From positions 2,877,071 through 2,941,070 of the forward strand of contig JAQQFT010000023.1 in assembly GCA_029582265.1 (NCBI GenBank): 64,000 bases of DNA. The letters are read 5' to 3'. Made by a program: the position numbers and the translations under genes. The notes beneath the pieces were generated by a model. The model saw nothing but the letters and a program-made list of their open reading frames with translations. It was not told where the DNA came from and searched no databases. This DNA is from Zoroaster sp. YZ-2022. Lineage: Eukaryota; Echinodermata; Asteroidea; Forcipulatida; Zoroasteridae. This document shows, one piece after another, positions 1 to 10,559 of this stretch; the stretch's first letter is position 1, and each line of letters starts with the position of its first letter.

Positions 1-1150
1 ACTTTGTTTAAATATTTTTTGACAATTAACGATCTTAAAATATGGTACAAAAGATTGTGTGAATTTCTACCTTCGGTGGATGATTTTGTTAATATAAACT
101 TTGACTGGTTTTGGGACAGGGCAAATAGCTATCAAATTGGGGTCACCTTTTGTAAATATTGTTTGGTTAACAAACGATCTGGTAATAATGGTAAAAATAA
201 TTGTTAATTTGCCTCTTGCGGTTAAGTTGAGACATGATTTTCTTAAAATATTAAATTTTGACCTGGTTTGAAACAGGAAGCAACGTGTTCAAATTGTCAC
301 CCTGTGTAAATATATTTCGACAATCCATAATTCCATACATGGTGCAAAAAAAAATTTTAATTCTACCTCTTGTGGTTGTTGAGATATATCTTTAAATATT
401 AAATTTTGACTCGGTTTGGACAGGAAGTAAGGTCAAAATAAATACTTTTTGTAAAATATTTTTTCGCCAAATAAAAGATCTGTACAATGGCAGAAAAATT
501 CAGAATTTCTTACCTCATGTGGTTGCTGAGATATGATTTCCATTTAAATATTAAACTTGACTTCCGGTTTGGACAAGAAGTAAGGTCAAATTAAAATCAC
601 CTTTTGTGTAAATATTTTGGCCAATTACGATCTGTATAATGGGAAAAAAAGAAACTGTTCAATTTACCTATTGTGGTTGTTGAGATATGATTTTATAAAT
701 TATTAAATTTTGACTTCCGGTTTGGACATATAGTAAGGTCAAATTGTAAGTCATCTTTTTGTAAATATTTTTGGACAATTAGCGATCTGTTAAATGGTAG
801 GAAAAATTCAGTAATTTATCTCTTGTGGTTGTTGAGATATGATTTTTTAAATATTAAACTTTGACTCGGGTTTGGATAGGAAGTAAGGTCAATTGGGGTC
901 ATTCAAAATATTTTTAAACATGGACAATTAGCGATCTGTACAATGGTACAACAATTGTGAATTTACTTCTGTGGTTGTTGAGATATGTGTTTTTTTAAAA
1001 TTAAACCCTTTGACTTCCGGTTTGGACAGGCGTAAGCACAAATTGGGTCATTTTTTGCAAATATTTTTGACAATTAACAATGCATACAATCGTGGAAAAT
1101 GTCAATTCTACCTTGGTATGTTGAGATATGATTTTTTAAATATTAAACCT
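1..1150 (-). repeat. Tandem array of ~150-bp units, core of a dispersed mobile element
   Basis: Seven diverged units are visible. Each has the order GTTGAGATATGATTT, a run ending in TTTGACTTCCGGTTTGGACA, GGAAGTAAGGTC, and GACAATTA-CGATCTGTA. The AGGAAGTAAGGTC-type anchor falls near 113, 271, 421, 572, 727, 876 and 1027, a period of about 150 bp. The array runs into the left window edge, so its full length is unknown. The same unit occurs in the opposite orientation at 29170-30440. Copies differ by many small indels, so the array is old or the consensus is noisy. Confidence 0.9.
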
Positions 1151-1432
1151 TTGATTTATCAAAATTATTATCTGATGATCTCATCATGACGTCACAAATT
1201 ATTGTCACAAAATTCGTTTCATCTTACGTGTTGCCAAGTTCTAAGCATATGCCAAGTTTCCAAGTTCATGTGAAGTTTGTAAGTATGTGTTTTTTTTGTA
1301 GACAGTCTATCCGGGAGAAGAAGAAGGAGAAGAAAAAATCAAAAAAAAACGAATGAAATGAATAGGTGTTTCGGCGTACACCAAACACCTAAAAAAAAAA
1401 AAAAAAATGAAACAATAGGTGTTTGGGGGCAC
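1151..1432 (-). mobile_element. Terminal part of the hairpin-ended element (copy A)
   Basis: After the array comes the conserved subterminal block: TTTATC, GATCTCATCATGACGTCA, TACGTGTTGCCAAGTTCTAAG, GAAGTTTGTAAGTATGTGT, a purine-rich GAAGAAGAAGG run, then a hairpin at 1363-1391 with TAGGTGTT and AACACCTA arms. A poly(A) run and a second TAGGTGTTTGGGGG (1416-1431) follow. The same order is seen reversed at 28308-28560 and 20064-20340, and in this orientation at 7190-7397. It is non-coding. I infer the terminus of a non-autonomous DNA element. Confidence 0.75.
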
Positions 1433-1499
1433 ATACCGGTTCAATTCCAACTAGAGGTGTTGCTTTGAGATAAACCTGGAGGCTTTTGGATGGTTTGAT

Positions 1500-2420
1500 A
1501 ATATTGGGCACTGATGTCCGCAAGTTCTTTGTTTAGTGTTAAGAAAGTGATATATATTAGCCAAGCTGAAAAATGCGCATTAATTGTAGTCATTGTATGT
1601 AAGCAAAAGTTGCATTGTGTACCCTGTAGCGTCCAAGTAGGGTACCAACTCGTCGAACGCGTAATTTCTTAGGCAAGCACCTGGATCGGACAGGGACAGG
1701 TGGGTAGATGAGACTGTGAGTGGGAGTTTGTTGGGATAGAAAAGACAGGGAGACCAATGAGGTGTTTGTTATTGTTCGAAATTGATGTTATTGTTTGCAG
1801 TATTATCTGTACAGATATTAAACGTTAATAGTACAAAATTGCAACCAAGTTCAACTAATGAAACGAACACAGGGGTTTCTGGCTATTGATAATTATTGGG
1901 ATACTTGAGTTCTTTGTTTAGTATTTGCCGACATATTGAAATAAACTTAAAACGCATGAATTGTAAATCATTGTAAATTATCAATAAATTTCATTGTTTG
2001 TCCCCCCAGACGTTTGAGACACCTACGCGAATCAATGCAAAGGATGTAACGAATCAAGTTAATGCTCCTTCCATTAAACAAAAGCCACGATTCTCAAACG
2101 ATTCAAAACATACGAAAACAAAGAAACATCGTATTGTAGAATTACAGTAGAATCAACCCATATGTATGGGTTAAAACCCTGTGGCTTGCGCTCTGTTGTA
2201 CAAACACCATGTCATCACGCAATCAAGGCCCAACGTGTACAGTCCCTATGGAAAATTCTTTTCTACAAAAAACCATCACCGACAAGAGTTGAATGGACAA
2301 CAGAACGTGCACCATTTTTATTGCCATCGTGAGAAAGGATGGTACCAATATTCTACCGTAGTTGGTAAATTCGAGCAATAACATTTTGAAGTTTATATTG
2401 ACCATCATCAATCTTCGCAG
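1500..2420 (+). repeat. Diverged direct duplication, first copy (with a partial extra copy at 1500-1590)
   Basis: Segment 1780-2410 is repeated about 1.17 kb downstream at 2960-3540. Shared blocks in the same order include TAGTACAAAATTGCAAC, ACATATTGAAATAAACTTAAA, AATTTCATTGTTTGTC, GATGTAA-GAATCAAGTTAATGC, CAACGTGTACAGTCCCTATG, AGAGTTGAATG-ACAACAGAACGTGCA and GATGGTACCAATATT. The 1500-1590 stretch is a shorter related copy. No convincing coding frame is conserved between the copies, so I call it a non-coding repeat. Confidence 0.7.
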
Positions 2421-2439
2421 ATAAGACTAAATGTTAATG

Positions 2440-2640
2440 AAATAGTATTTAATGACGTAATGATGACGTATTATTGGTTTAGAAACACAGTGGTTTTTTA
2501 CATGAATGGTGCATGTTTTGTTTTTGCGTTAAAATGCCAAGTGCTTATATGACAGCTCGAATGTCGAGTTTGTTTTAGGTCGAGTTTAATAAAGGTCGTG
2601 AGATGTTTTAACTCTTAAGAGTCACACACTATTTGGGTTT
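2440..2640 (+). repeat. Dispersed repeat with GACGTAATGATGACGTA and GGTCGAG motifs
   Basis: This resembles 7900-8110: both share a TGACGTAATGATGACGTA-like block, TTAGAAAC, a GGTGCA-TGTTTTGT stretch, GCGAAATGCCAAGT, and a separate GGTCGAGATGTTTTAAC block. Block order differs between the copies, so one has rearranged or the repeats are composite. Non-coding. Confidence 0.45.
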
Positions 2641-2744
2641 AGGGTCGACTTGTCCGTTCTCGCCAATCGAAACGTCCCGCAGATTAGACCAAATGTTAAT
2701 TTAAAATAATATTTCTATCTGACGTAATGATGAGGTAATTGATC

Positions 2745-2870
2745 AAAATGTCGAGTTGTAACCTCCAGTTCTTTTCAGAACTAATTAATACTCAATTAGG
2801 AGAATTCTGCACAGTGTCGCTGGAATTAGTCTTTATTCTATCCTCTCTCACCATGCAAAAGCTACAAGTT
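2745..2870 (+). repeat. Dispersed CGAAACGTCGAGTTGTAACC-type repeat, copy 1
   Basis: The block GTCGAGTTGTAACCTCCAGT, TCTTTTCAGAAC, a variable spacer, GTGTCGCTGGAATTAGTCTT, then CTCACCATGCAAAAGCTACA recurs at 5325-5420, 49295-49425 and 54505-54605. Motifs of the type 'cgaaacgtc' are common near ends of invertebrate retroelements, but I cannot assign the family here. Confidence 0.55.
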
Positions 2871-2934
2871 TTACCCGCAAGGGCGATCTAGTTGGACGGC
2901 AACGAATATGATTTTATTGAGATGTGTGACATAT

Positions 2935-3545
2935 CAGTACCGTAAGTACATGATAAGTTGACATTATTATTTCGCGGCATTATCTGATACCATTACACTA
3001 GTACAAAATTGCAACAGCGTGTCTGATGAAAACACAGGGAGCCTTTATATGGTATTTGATCATTGGATTGACACCGATGCCGCAGAGTTTTTACAGTATT
3101 AAGAAAATGTTACGACATACTGAAATAAACTTAAAAATGCATGAACCGTAATCATTGTACGGGCCAAATTTCATTGTTTGTCTCCTGCGTTTTTGACACA
3201 ATTTGTATGTGGATAAATGCAAGGATGTAAGGAATCAAGTTAATGCCCTCATTTAAAAAGTGTAACTATTCTCAAACGATTCAAATATTACATTCAACCC
3301 ATGTGTACAAACCTTCTAGTTTGCGCTTTGTACAAACACACGTCGCCACGTACAGTAATACCAACGTGTACAGTCCCTATGACAATTTTACTGCAAAAAC
3401 CACCACCGAATAAGAGTTGAATGACAACAGAACGTGCACTTTTTGATTGCTATCAGATAAAGGGTTTGTGTAGGACGAGAAAGCGATGGTACCAATATTT
3501 CACCCACATTCGACCAATGGCGAACGTTTTATTGTTTCATCATAA
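2935..3545 (+). repeat. Diverged direct duplication, second copy
   Basis: Partner of 1780-2410. It starts with TACATGATAAGTTGACATTA, a block also found at 7531-7550, so a third dispersed relative exists. The copies differ by substitutions and indels throughout, indicating an old duplication or independent insertions of one family. Confidence 0.7.
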
Positions 3546-3659
3546 TCTTTATGAATGCTCATCGTTTTAAACGTTATTCATGAAAGACAGAACACTTTTA
3601 AACCAGGTTTTCCCATTGTTCGAAATGTAATGTGGACTGTGCCCATGTTAACGTGAACA

Positions 3660-3725
3660 ATGGAAAACTCAGGAGCTAAGTAAGTTTGTTTGAACAAACA
3701 CTAGGTGTTCGGGAGGAAGTAAAGG
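3660..3725 (+). mobile_element. Isolated terminal fragment of the hairpin-ended family
   Basis: TAGGTGTTCGGG at 3702-3713 is preceded by GTTTGTTTGAACAAACAC, a short palindrome. Only the terminal motif is present, and the polypyrimidine and subterminal blocks seen in the other copies are missing. It may be a solo end or a chance match. Confidence 0.35.
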
Positions 3726-5290
3726 TAATCAAGCATCTCCCTGGCTTATTGTGACATGCTTAAAAAGTCTTTTTTTTTTCACCTCCATACTGCAAATAAT
3801 TAAAAAAAATAATTTATAAAATTCGAAAACAAAATTCTACATTGATTTTTATATTTTCAAGGGTTGTACACATGATTACAAAATGTTCAGTTGCATCCAT
3901 ATTACAGAATTACAACCCAAAGATCATTATGCCATTTGTACATAAATTGTTAGACATTGAAATAATCAAAGAGTTGTATGGGTATGCTTGTAAATTCTAC
4001 ATAAAACAATGAAATTTCATATTTATTTTAACTGGGTCTGTTGGGTTCATGATTCTGACTTTTGTGGGTTACACACCCCAATACCCCCTACAACTGAATT
4101 CCTCGAAACCACTTTGTTGACCTGTTTAACCATTAAAAAGTATATATTTTTGCCGTTGTTGATTTTTTTCTTCAATGCACTAAACATTTGAGGAGATTCT
4201 GTGTGTAAAAGCAAGTCATGAAATGGCCATCAAAAGTATGAAAATACTTTTATTGGAAAATGAAGACGCATCTATTTAGAAAAACTACATATTTACATCT
4301 TTTAGCTTGTTTGATCTGTGGGCAATGACGGAAATTTCTACAATAGTAAACGACTTTTTTCTATTCCTAAAAAATACGGGCCGTGTGCTTACGTGAAATC
4401 TGCACAGTGCGCGACTATTCGCACCGCGTGTGTGCATAGTCAGACATTATTAAAGCGCGCGCGTATATGTACCGCGCATGCACACATGCATACAAATCGC
4501 GCCAATATTGATACAGTAATAATCACAGTACATATACAATACACACATGTTGAGTATATGTATTTACATACACAATAATGCATTCACGTTAATGAATAGT
4601 TTTCATTGGTAAATCAAATTCTTATGTAAAATCTTTCATTGGTCAAGTAGTTCAGGGCCTTTACTTTCATATTTTGGGGTCCATGTATCTAAAATGCAAT
4701 ATAAAATAAAAGGGGAATGTACAAATATTGGTATTTGGTACCAACACACATCCTTGTAAAAAAAAAAAAACTGTTATGTTTTTTTTTCCGTTTTTGACGA
4801 CGATTCCTCTTTTCTCCAACATGGAAAACCAAATCATTTTCAGATGATGATTAATAGGTTTTAGATTTACCATTGTTGTAACTTCCCCTTTACAGCAACT
4901 CTTCACGGTACATGTTTTACACATACAAAGAGCTTGCTTAGCCAAACAAATAAAAATATATTCCAAAGTCTGTCTCATTTCAACCCACTGCCGGACTGTT
5001 TCCTCAATATGACATAAACCCCTTACCTTGCAGCTAATCCTACTGTTTGCAATGTTCCTCATAAAGTGATCAAACCATCGCCACACCAGAATTGAGGGAG
5101 TTCATCTAGGAAGATCAGCCAGAAATGAAAATTAAACTCAAAATAAGCATGTTTTATTTGTTTGTATTCAAACCATTTCATGATTTCGCTGTGATCACAA
5201 ATTTGAAAGTATCATAAATGATATTCGTTAATTTCATGATTAAGTAAGACTAATTACAGTGACACCATGTGGAAATTCTCTATTGAGTAG
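3726..5290. other. No gene seen; AT-rich spacer
   Basis: I find no recognisable protein, RNA or repeat family. The longest frame (139 codons, minus, 4667-5086) has no motif, no plausible splice context, and contains a poly(Phe) run from a poly(A) tract. A short GCGCGC/CATGCA stretch occurs at 4440-4500. Confidence 0.5.
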
Positions 5291-5324
5291 TAAATCCTGA
5301 GCGAGGACGATCAGGAGACATACC

Positions 5325-5420
5325 GACCGAAATGTCAAGTTGTAAAACCTCTAGTTCTTTTCAGAACCAATACTCACTCACTAAAGGTATTTCACATGGT
5401 GTCACTCAATTAGTCTTTAA
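5325..5420 (+). repeat. Dispersed CGAAACGTC-type repeat, copy 2
   Basis: CCGAAATGTCAAGTTGTAAA, CTCTAGTTCTTTTCAGAACC, then CACATGGTGTCACTCAATTA and GTCTTTA match the block at 2745-2870. It lies immediately beyond the tail of the SINE at 5430. Confidence 0.55.
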
Positions 5421-5427
5421 TTCACCA

Positions 5428-5990
5428 TAATAATAATAATCAAGTATAGATTTATATAGCGCACGTATCCACTTAATCCGCGTGGCGCTTCAAGTGCTTT
5501 TTACATTATATTATTATCCCTGCTCATAAGGCTCATAAGGCTCATAAATCATTCCTGAAAAACCATTCTCAGCTCCCTTGGGGAGTATACAGCTCAATTG
5601 CTGCCATTTCTAGCGCACATAGAGCAAACCATCTCTGCCTCTTCACAGGTACCCATTTAACCCTGGGTGTGAGAGAAGCAATTATATTAAGTGTCTGCCT
5701 CGGGCGACACAGGTGTCATACGGGGTTAACGAACCCACACCGCTGCTGGCAACACCATTGGTAACTTGAGTTCAGTGCTAGACCGCACGACAATCCACTT
5801 TACGTGCATTATACAACACACGGGACCGATGGCTTTACGTCCCATCCGGAAGGACGAAGCAATTATGGTTAAGTACCTGCTCAAGGACACAAGTGTCACG
5901 ACCGGGCTCGAACCCACACCTCCTGCTGCTGGCAACACCAGAAATTTTGAGTTCAAAAGTGCGCTAGAATGCTCTGGCCACGACACTCCA
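5428..5990 (-). repeat. tRNA-headed SINE with duplicated head
   Basis: Read on the minus strand, a class-II (Ser/Leu-sized) tRNA-like head spans 5987 to 5894. Its ends are GTGTC and GACAC, and the B box is GGTTCGAGCCC (minus strand of 5903-5913), a perfect match to the RNA polymerase III B-box pattern. A body containing TTGAGCAGGTACTTAACC, TTCCGGATGGGACGTAAAGC and CGGTCCCGTGTG follows. Next comes a second, degenerate head near 5793-5713, a second body (CTCACACCCAGGGTTAAATG, GCTGTATACTCCCCAAGGGA), GCGCTATATAAATC, and an (ATT)n tail near 5430. Head, body and microsatellite tail fit a SINE. The doubled head suggests nested insertion or dimerisation. A third copy, badly corrupted, is at 56218-56530. 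Confidence 0.75.
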
Positions 5991-7189
5991 TGCAAAGCTA
6001 TAACTTTTCCCAATGTCATGATTGTTGTTGTAAATATATTTAGTGTCAACCAAAATTATTTAAATGTACCTGTTTAATAAACTCTGACATGTCGGAGAAT
6101 ATTGCAATTATACATAATTTCATAAAGTACCTGCATGTACATATATGCATGACATTGGTAGTCCAGTCTGTTACTAATGAGTAATGTTTTACCAGTTTTC
6201 AGCTCCTTAAACATTGTTGTTCACCGTTGTGACCATTTGTTTGTTTAAATTTTTTAAATCAATTATTTAATTTCACAGAGGTAACATTATGAAATTTAAT
6301 GAGTACATCCTATAGCTCATTGATAAACAGACATCTAACGTTAGTATAATTTTTTTTAAATCAACCAATTGTACTCATGCCTAGGCTTGACTTCCTCCTA
6401 ACGTTACAGACTATTTTACCACTATTTCAAAAAGAGTCGATGGAAAAACCCACGTGTTATTAGCCTTTGTTTACATAAACCGGGTACCCGCTAAATTAGT
6501 CCCGCAACGTTTAAAGTTATTTCAGTACCATTCACTGGCGCCCATACCGTACACATTACCGACTGCACTGTCATCAATCTATCTGCATGCTGTATGCATC
6601 AACCAACCCGTTACAACACATCTGACATGTCTTCAGCCGGTTAAATGCTTATTTTTAAACTCAAAGATTCTCGTAAATTTGTCTGGGCTGCCCAGACTCA
6701 CCTCCAATTATGGCATACACAATGTCTGAGTTTTCAACGATGAAACATCCACTGGTGATAGGAAAACTAAAAATTTGTGAAAACCTGCTTTGTGGAAGGT
6801 GTTTTTGCCCGCAGGTCTTAATACGTGCACCCAACTGTTGAAACATGTGGCAGTTAATCGATTCAACGACCTCGAAAAGAGCTATGCTGACCTTTTTCAG
6901 AATAAATAGATTATGCTGACATAAAAAAAAGAACCCAAAAAGGATTTTAATCAATCACATAATACATTTTGCGAAACGAATTGATCAGGAAAACATAATT
7001 TTTCTCAGGGGTCACGATATCCGGAAGCGTAAACGCTCAATTCCTTAAACGCATACATAATGAGCACGACCAGAGCTGATTTAGATTCACCAACAGAGTG
7101 GCGCAATCTTTTTAGCGTTGGAAACAGCCGTGTAGATCTTTGATTTGCAACGGAATCGAAACGTTTTAACTAATAAAGAATGATTTGTC
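5991..7189. other. No gene seen
   Basis: Mixed-composition spacer. Short frames exist on both strands (for example 6454-6729 plus and 6661-6954 minus) but overlap each other, lack recognisable motifs and have no good splice sites. I support nothing here. Confidence 0.45.
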
Positions 7190-7397
7190 GAAATTGATAT
7201 TCGATGAGATCCAATCATGACGCCACAAACTTGAAGTTTCATCTACGTGTTATGTTCTAAGTGATATGCCAAGTTTGAAGTTCATGTGAAGTTTTGCAAG
7301 TATGTTTTTTTTGTAAGACAATCGATCCGGAGAAGAAGAAGAAGTGAAAAAAACGAATAAAACATAATAGGTGTTTTGGGTAGCATACCGAACACCC
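7190..7397 (-). mobile_element. Terminal part of the hairpin-ended element (copy B)
   Basis: The conserved order is seen: TTGATATTCGATGAGATCC, ATCATGACGCCACAAAC, CATCTACGTGTTATGTTCTA, TGCCAAGTTTGAAGTTCATG, GTAAGACAATCGATCCGGAG, AAGAAGAAGAAG, then TAGGTGTTTTGGG and CCGAACACCC as hairpin arms (about 7368-7393). It matches 1190-1391 and the reverse of 28308-28560. No tandem core is attached, so this copy is 5' truncated or lacks the array. Confidence 0.75.
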
Positions 7398-9360
7398 AAT
7401 AAAATTAACCCAAGTCTACTCCACACCCATAGGGGCATTTCAAAGTCACCCATTGATACAGATGGATTCTAGACACTAAGAATATTTTTTTTGCTGTTTT
7501 AGAGATCTTGCGGTATATCAGTACTGTAAATACATGATAAGTTGACATTATTATTGCAGTATTATCTGTACAGTTATTAATACAGTAGTACAACACTGCA
7601 ATAAATTGGAAGCTATATTTATTTATGCATTTGAATAATTGAGTTTAGTGTAATCTTTAGAGTGTTGTTGTTTACCGATGATTCAATATAATCGAGCTAA
7701 AAATAATATTTACTGATTAATTTACTGTTTATTTGTATTAGTAATATCTGCGGTTAAAGCGATATTCTAAACCGAGTTTGAAACGTCAAGAAATCTCTAT
7801 GTTTAAAAATGCATTTTTTTCGTAGATTTACAGTATGCTTTTTGTATTTATGTGAAATGCGAAGGTTATATGACAAACCTCGTGGATCGAGTTTTGTGTA
7901 GATCGAGTTTTGTGTGAGATCTGAGTTTTTTTCGTTCAAGGGTCGAGATGTTTTAACCTCGCAGCGTCACACCAAATGAATAGAATGATATTTACCGACG
8001 TTAAGTGATGACATAATTTGTTTTAGAAACCAAGTCACATTACGAGCTTCATATGGTGCAGGTATGTTTTGTATTATGCGAAATGCCAAGTACAAATAAA
8101 ATCCAGTCACAATTAACGTGGGGAATTTTTTGGCGGAAACCCCAATAACCAAAAAATCGGATTAGAAAACAATAGGCTTTCGGCTACCAGACCAAAAACC
8201 CCAATTATCACCGGCTCTTTCTTTCCATCATTAACGGTTTATGGCCGCATAAATAAAATGACCGAGATAAACTCGCCCGCTTAATAAACAGTGCAAAAGA
8301 TGCGTTACCATTCGTAGCCCGTAAGCATTACACCAAAAATTCAAGTTGCAGAGTTTTAGTGAAAACCATAGAGAAGTTGATATTACCCTTTCTATTATGG
8401 CAAACCAACATATGGATGTTGTGTTCGTAAAATATTGACGGTGGCTCACCAGAGGCACCAATCGAACGGTTCAAGAAGGTACGGTAATGTCACAGGGGTG
8501 TGGTTTCAAACGTCATCCTTTAAATTCAAGTTACCAAATTTATTTAAAATACATCCAAAACGGCGGACGAACGAGACCAGAAACGTAACACCAGTGTTAG
8601 AATTCAGAATGGAGTTCTCAACCACGGCAATGAAAACCAAGCCAGTTGGGCCGCCACGCTGAATCGTCCCGGCATAGCACGGTAGAGCATGCCGAGCTAC
8701 GGGCAAGTGCTCTCTGTCGAGCTGAATTCAAAACGAAGGTTTCAACCCAGTGCTTTTTTTCCATCGTTGAGCTTCATATTTTTGTAAAGCAATTGTCGAT
8801 AAAAAATGCACCTCCTTTCTGGAATTATATTTTACCAAAAATATTGGGAAAATTGCAGTAGGATATTTTTCCATGTCCCACCATATCCTAATCATGAAAT
8901 AATATTGACCTTATCAATTTGAATTGGGTATTTTGCCATCAATAACCCTTTCTTTAAAAACAAATATTTGAGTTAATATTATGAAACCCAACGAATGTAT
9001 TTCTCGAGAGATTTTATGATAAAAATATTACGTTTATTTACGAAAATTTCGGTTTTAGAACCCTTTTCACATGTTATTCAATAATTGCCGTAGATTTTAA
9101 CACATGCCTATAGATAGACAGCCATCTCGTCCAAATCATTCCCCACCGCCGATGGAGTGTGCCTCCATGATTATGATGTAAGCAGGCTCAAAGATCATAT
9201 GCATCAATGTGGTTGATGGTCAACACGAGCCAGTGGCTGCATGAATAATCCAACCCAAAACCAAACCAATCATGTAAAATGTTAGCTTTATCGTTCCGTG
9301 TGTGTGTACAACAAAGTCGTAAAATAGTGAAAATGCATAAGCAACTCGAAACGGGAGTTA
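7398..9360. other. No gene seen; contains scraps of dispersed repeats
   Basis: 7528-7605 matches the TACATGATAAGTTGACATTA block of the 2935-3545 repeat. 7900-8110 matches 2440-2640. The rest, including frames at 8231-8706 on both strands, shows no recognisable protein or RNA. Confidence 0.45.
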
Positions 9361-9365
9361 ACAAC

Positions 9366-9790
9366 AACAACAACAACAATAAATAACAATGACTTCAACA
9401 ACCAGACAGACTTGCTGTTATAGAACACAGACGGCCGGATGTTGTTGTCTTGATAAGCATGAGAAGATGTGTCATCTTATTGATATAGCTAAAGCCCGGG
9501 TGATAGTAGAGTAGTTTCTGAAGGAGAAGGAGAAGGTACAGAAATATCAGGATTTAGCGAGAGAACTCCGCGCCGGGCAAGTCAAGGTAAAGGTTATCTC
9601 TGTGGTAGTGGGAGCACTGGGTACAATCCGAAGGCGTTGAGAAACATCTCAAGGAGACATAGGAAACACTGTTAGAGTAGAATTACCTACAGAAGCCGGC
9701 ATTTTAGAGGACATAAGCGATTTTGGAAACACACTTTTACTCTAAGGCTACGGGACAAGCTTGACTTCGAGGTAAATTGCAAGAAAGTGA
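9366..9790 (+). pseudogene. 3' fragment of an LINE with restriction-like endonuclease (copy 1)
   Basis: Broken translation shows the C-terminal restriction-like endonuclease signature of R2/R4/Dong-type non-LTR elements: RPDVVVL (about 9432-9452), then MCHLIDIA (9466-9489), KEKEKVQKYQDLARE, VVVGALGTI, and later remnants of an RVEL...ARILRKTL-type tail. The PD...(L)ID...K pattern is the nuclease active-site layout in this family. This domain makes the first-strand nick in target-primed integration. At least three frame shifts and a stop interrupt it, and the reverse transcriptase is absent, so it is a 5'-truncated dead copy. It is flanked upstream by CAACAACAACAA repeats and downstream by a huge AAT/AAC tract. 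A paralogous copy lies at 16805-17240. Confidence 0.7.
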
Positions 9791-9821
9791 AAAATAAGAT
9801 TTTTTTTTAAATAAAACACGG

Positions 9822-10531
9822 AATAATAATAATAAATAACAATAAATAAATAAATAAACAAACACAAAATAACAATAAATAATAACAATAATAATAATAA
9901 ATAACAATAAATAATAATAATAATAATAAATAATAATAAATAATAATATACAATAATAATAATAATAATAATAAATAATAATAAATAATAAAATAATAAT
10001 AATAACAATAATAATAATAAATAATAAATAAATAATAATAATAAACAATAATAATAATAAATAATAATAATAATAATAATAAATAAATATATAATAATAT
10101 AATAACAATAATAAAAATAATAAACAATAATAATAATAACATACAATAACATAATAACAACAATAATAAATAATAATAATAATAAATAAATAACAACAAT
10201 AATAATAAATATAATAACAATAATAACAATAACAACAACAATAACAATAATAATAAATAACAACAACAACAACAATAACAACAACAACAAATAACAACAA
10301 CAACAACAACAACAATAACATAATAAATAACAATAACAACAACAACAACAACAACAACAATAACAACAACAATAAATAAATAAATAACAATAAATACAAT
10401 AAATAACAAATAAATAACAACAAATAACAACAACAACAACAATAACAACAATAACAACAACAATAAATAATCAACAACAATAATAAATAACAACAACAAT
10501 AACAACAACAACAACAACAACAATAACAACA
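9822..10531. repeat. (AAT)n/(AAC)n microsatellite, ~710 bp
   Basis: The tract begins as AATAATAATAAATAAC directly after the LINE fragment's 3' end and grades into AAC-rich repeats. The minus-strand frames of 180-247 residues here consist only of Leu/Ile/Tyr/Cys/Val and are translations of the repeat. The start coincides with the place where the related LINE copy at 17268-17286 has a short (AAT)n tail, so the tract is best read as an expanded LINE tail. Confidence 0.95.
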
Positions 10532-10559
10532 AGAATGTAGGTCGCAAGACGTGTTGCCG

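Noticed and set aside
4667..5086. 139-codon minus-strand frame
   Set aside because: No recognisable domain, low-complexity Phe run from poly(A), no splice context.
5726..6077. Overlapping 103- and 107-codon frames
   Set aside because: They lie across the tRNA-headed SINE; no protein motif.
9737..10547. Three overlapping 180-247-codon minus-strand frames
   Set aside because: They are Leu/Ile/Tyr/Cys/Val translations of the AAT/AAC microsatellite.
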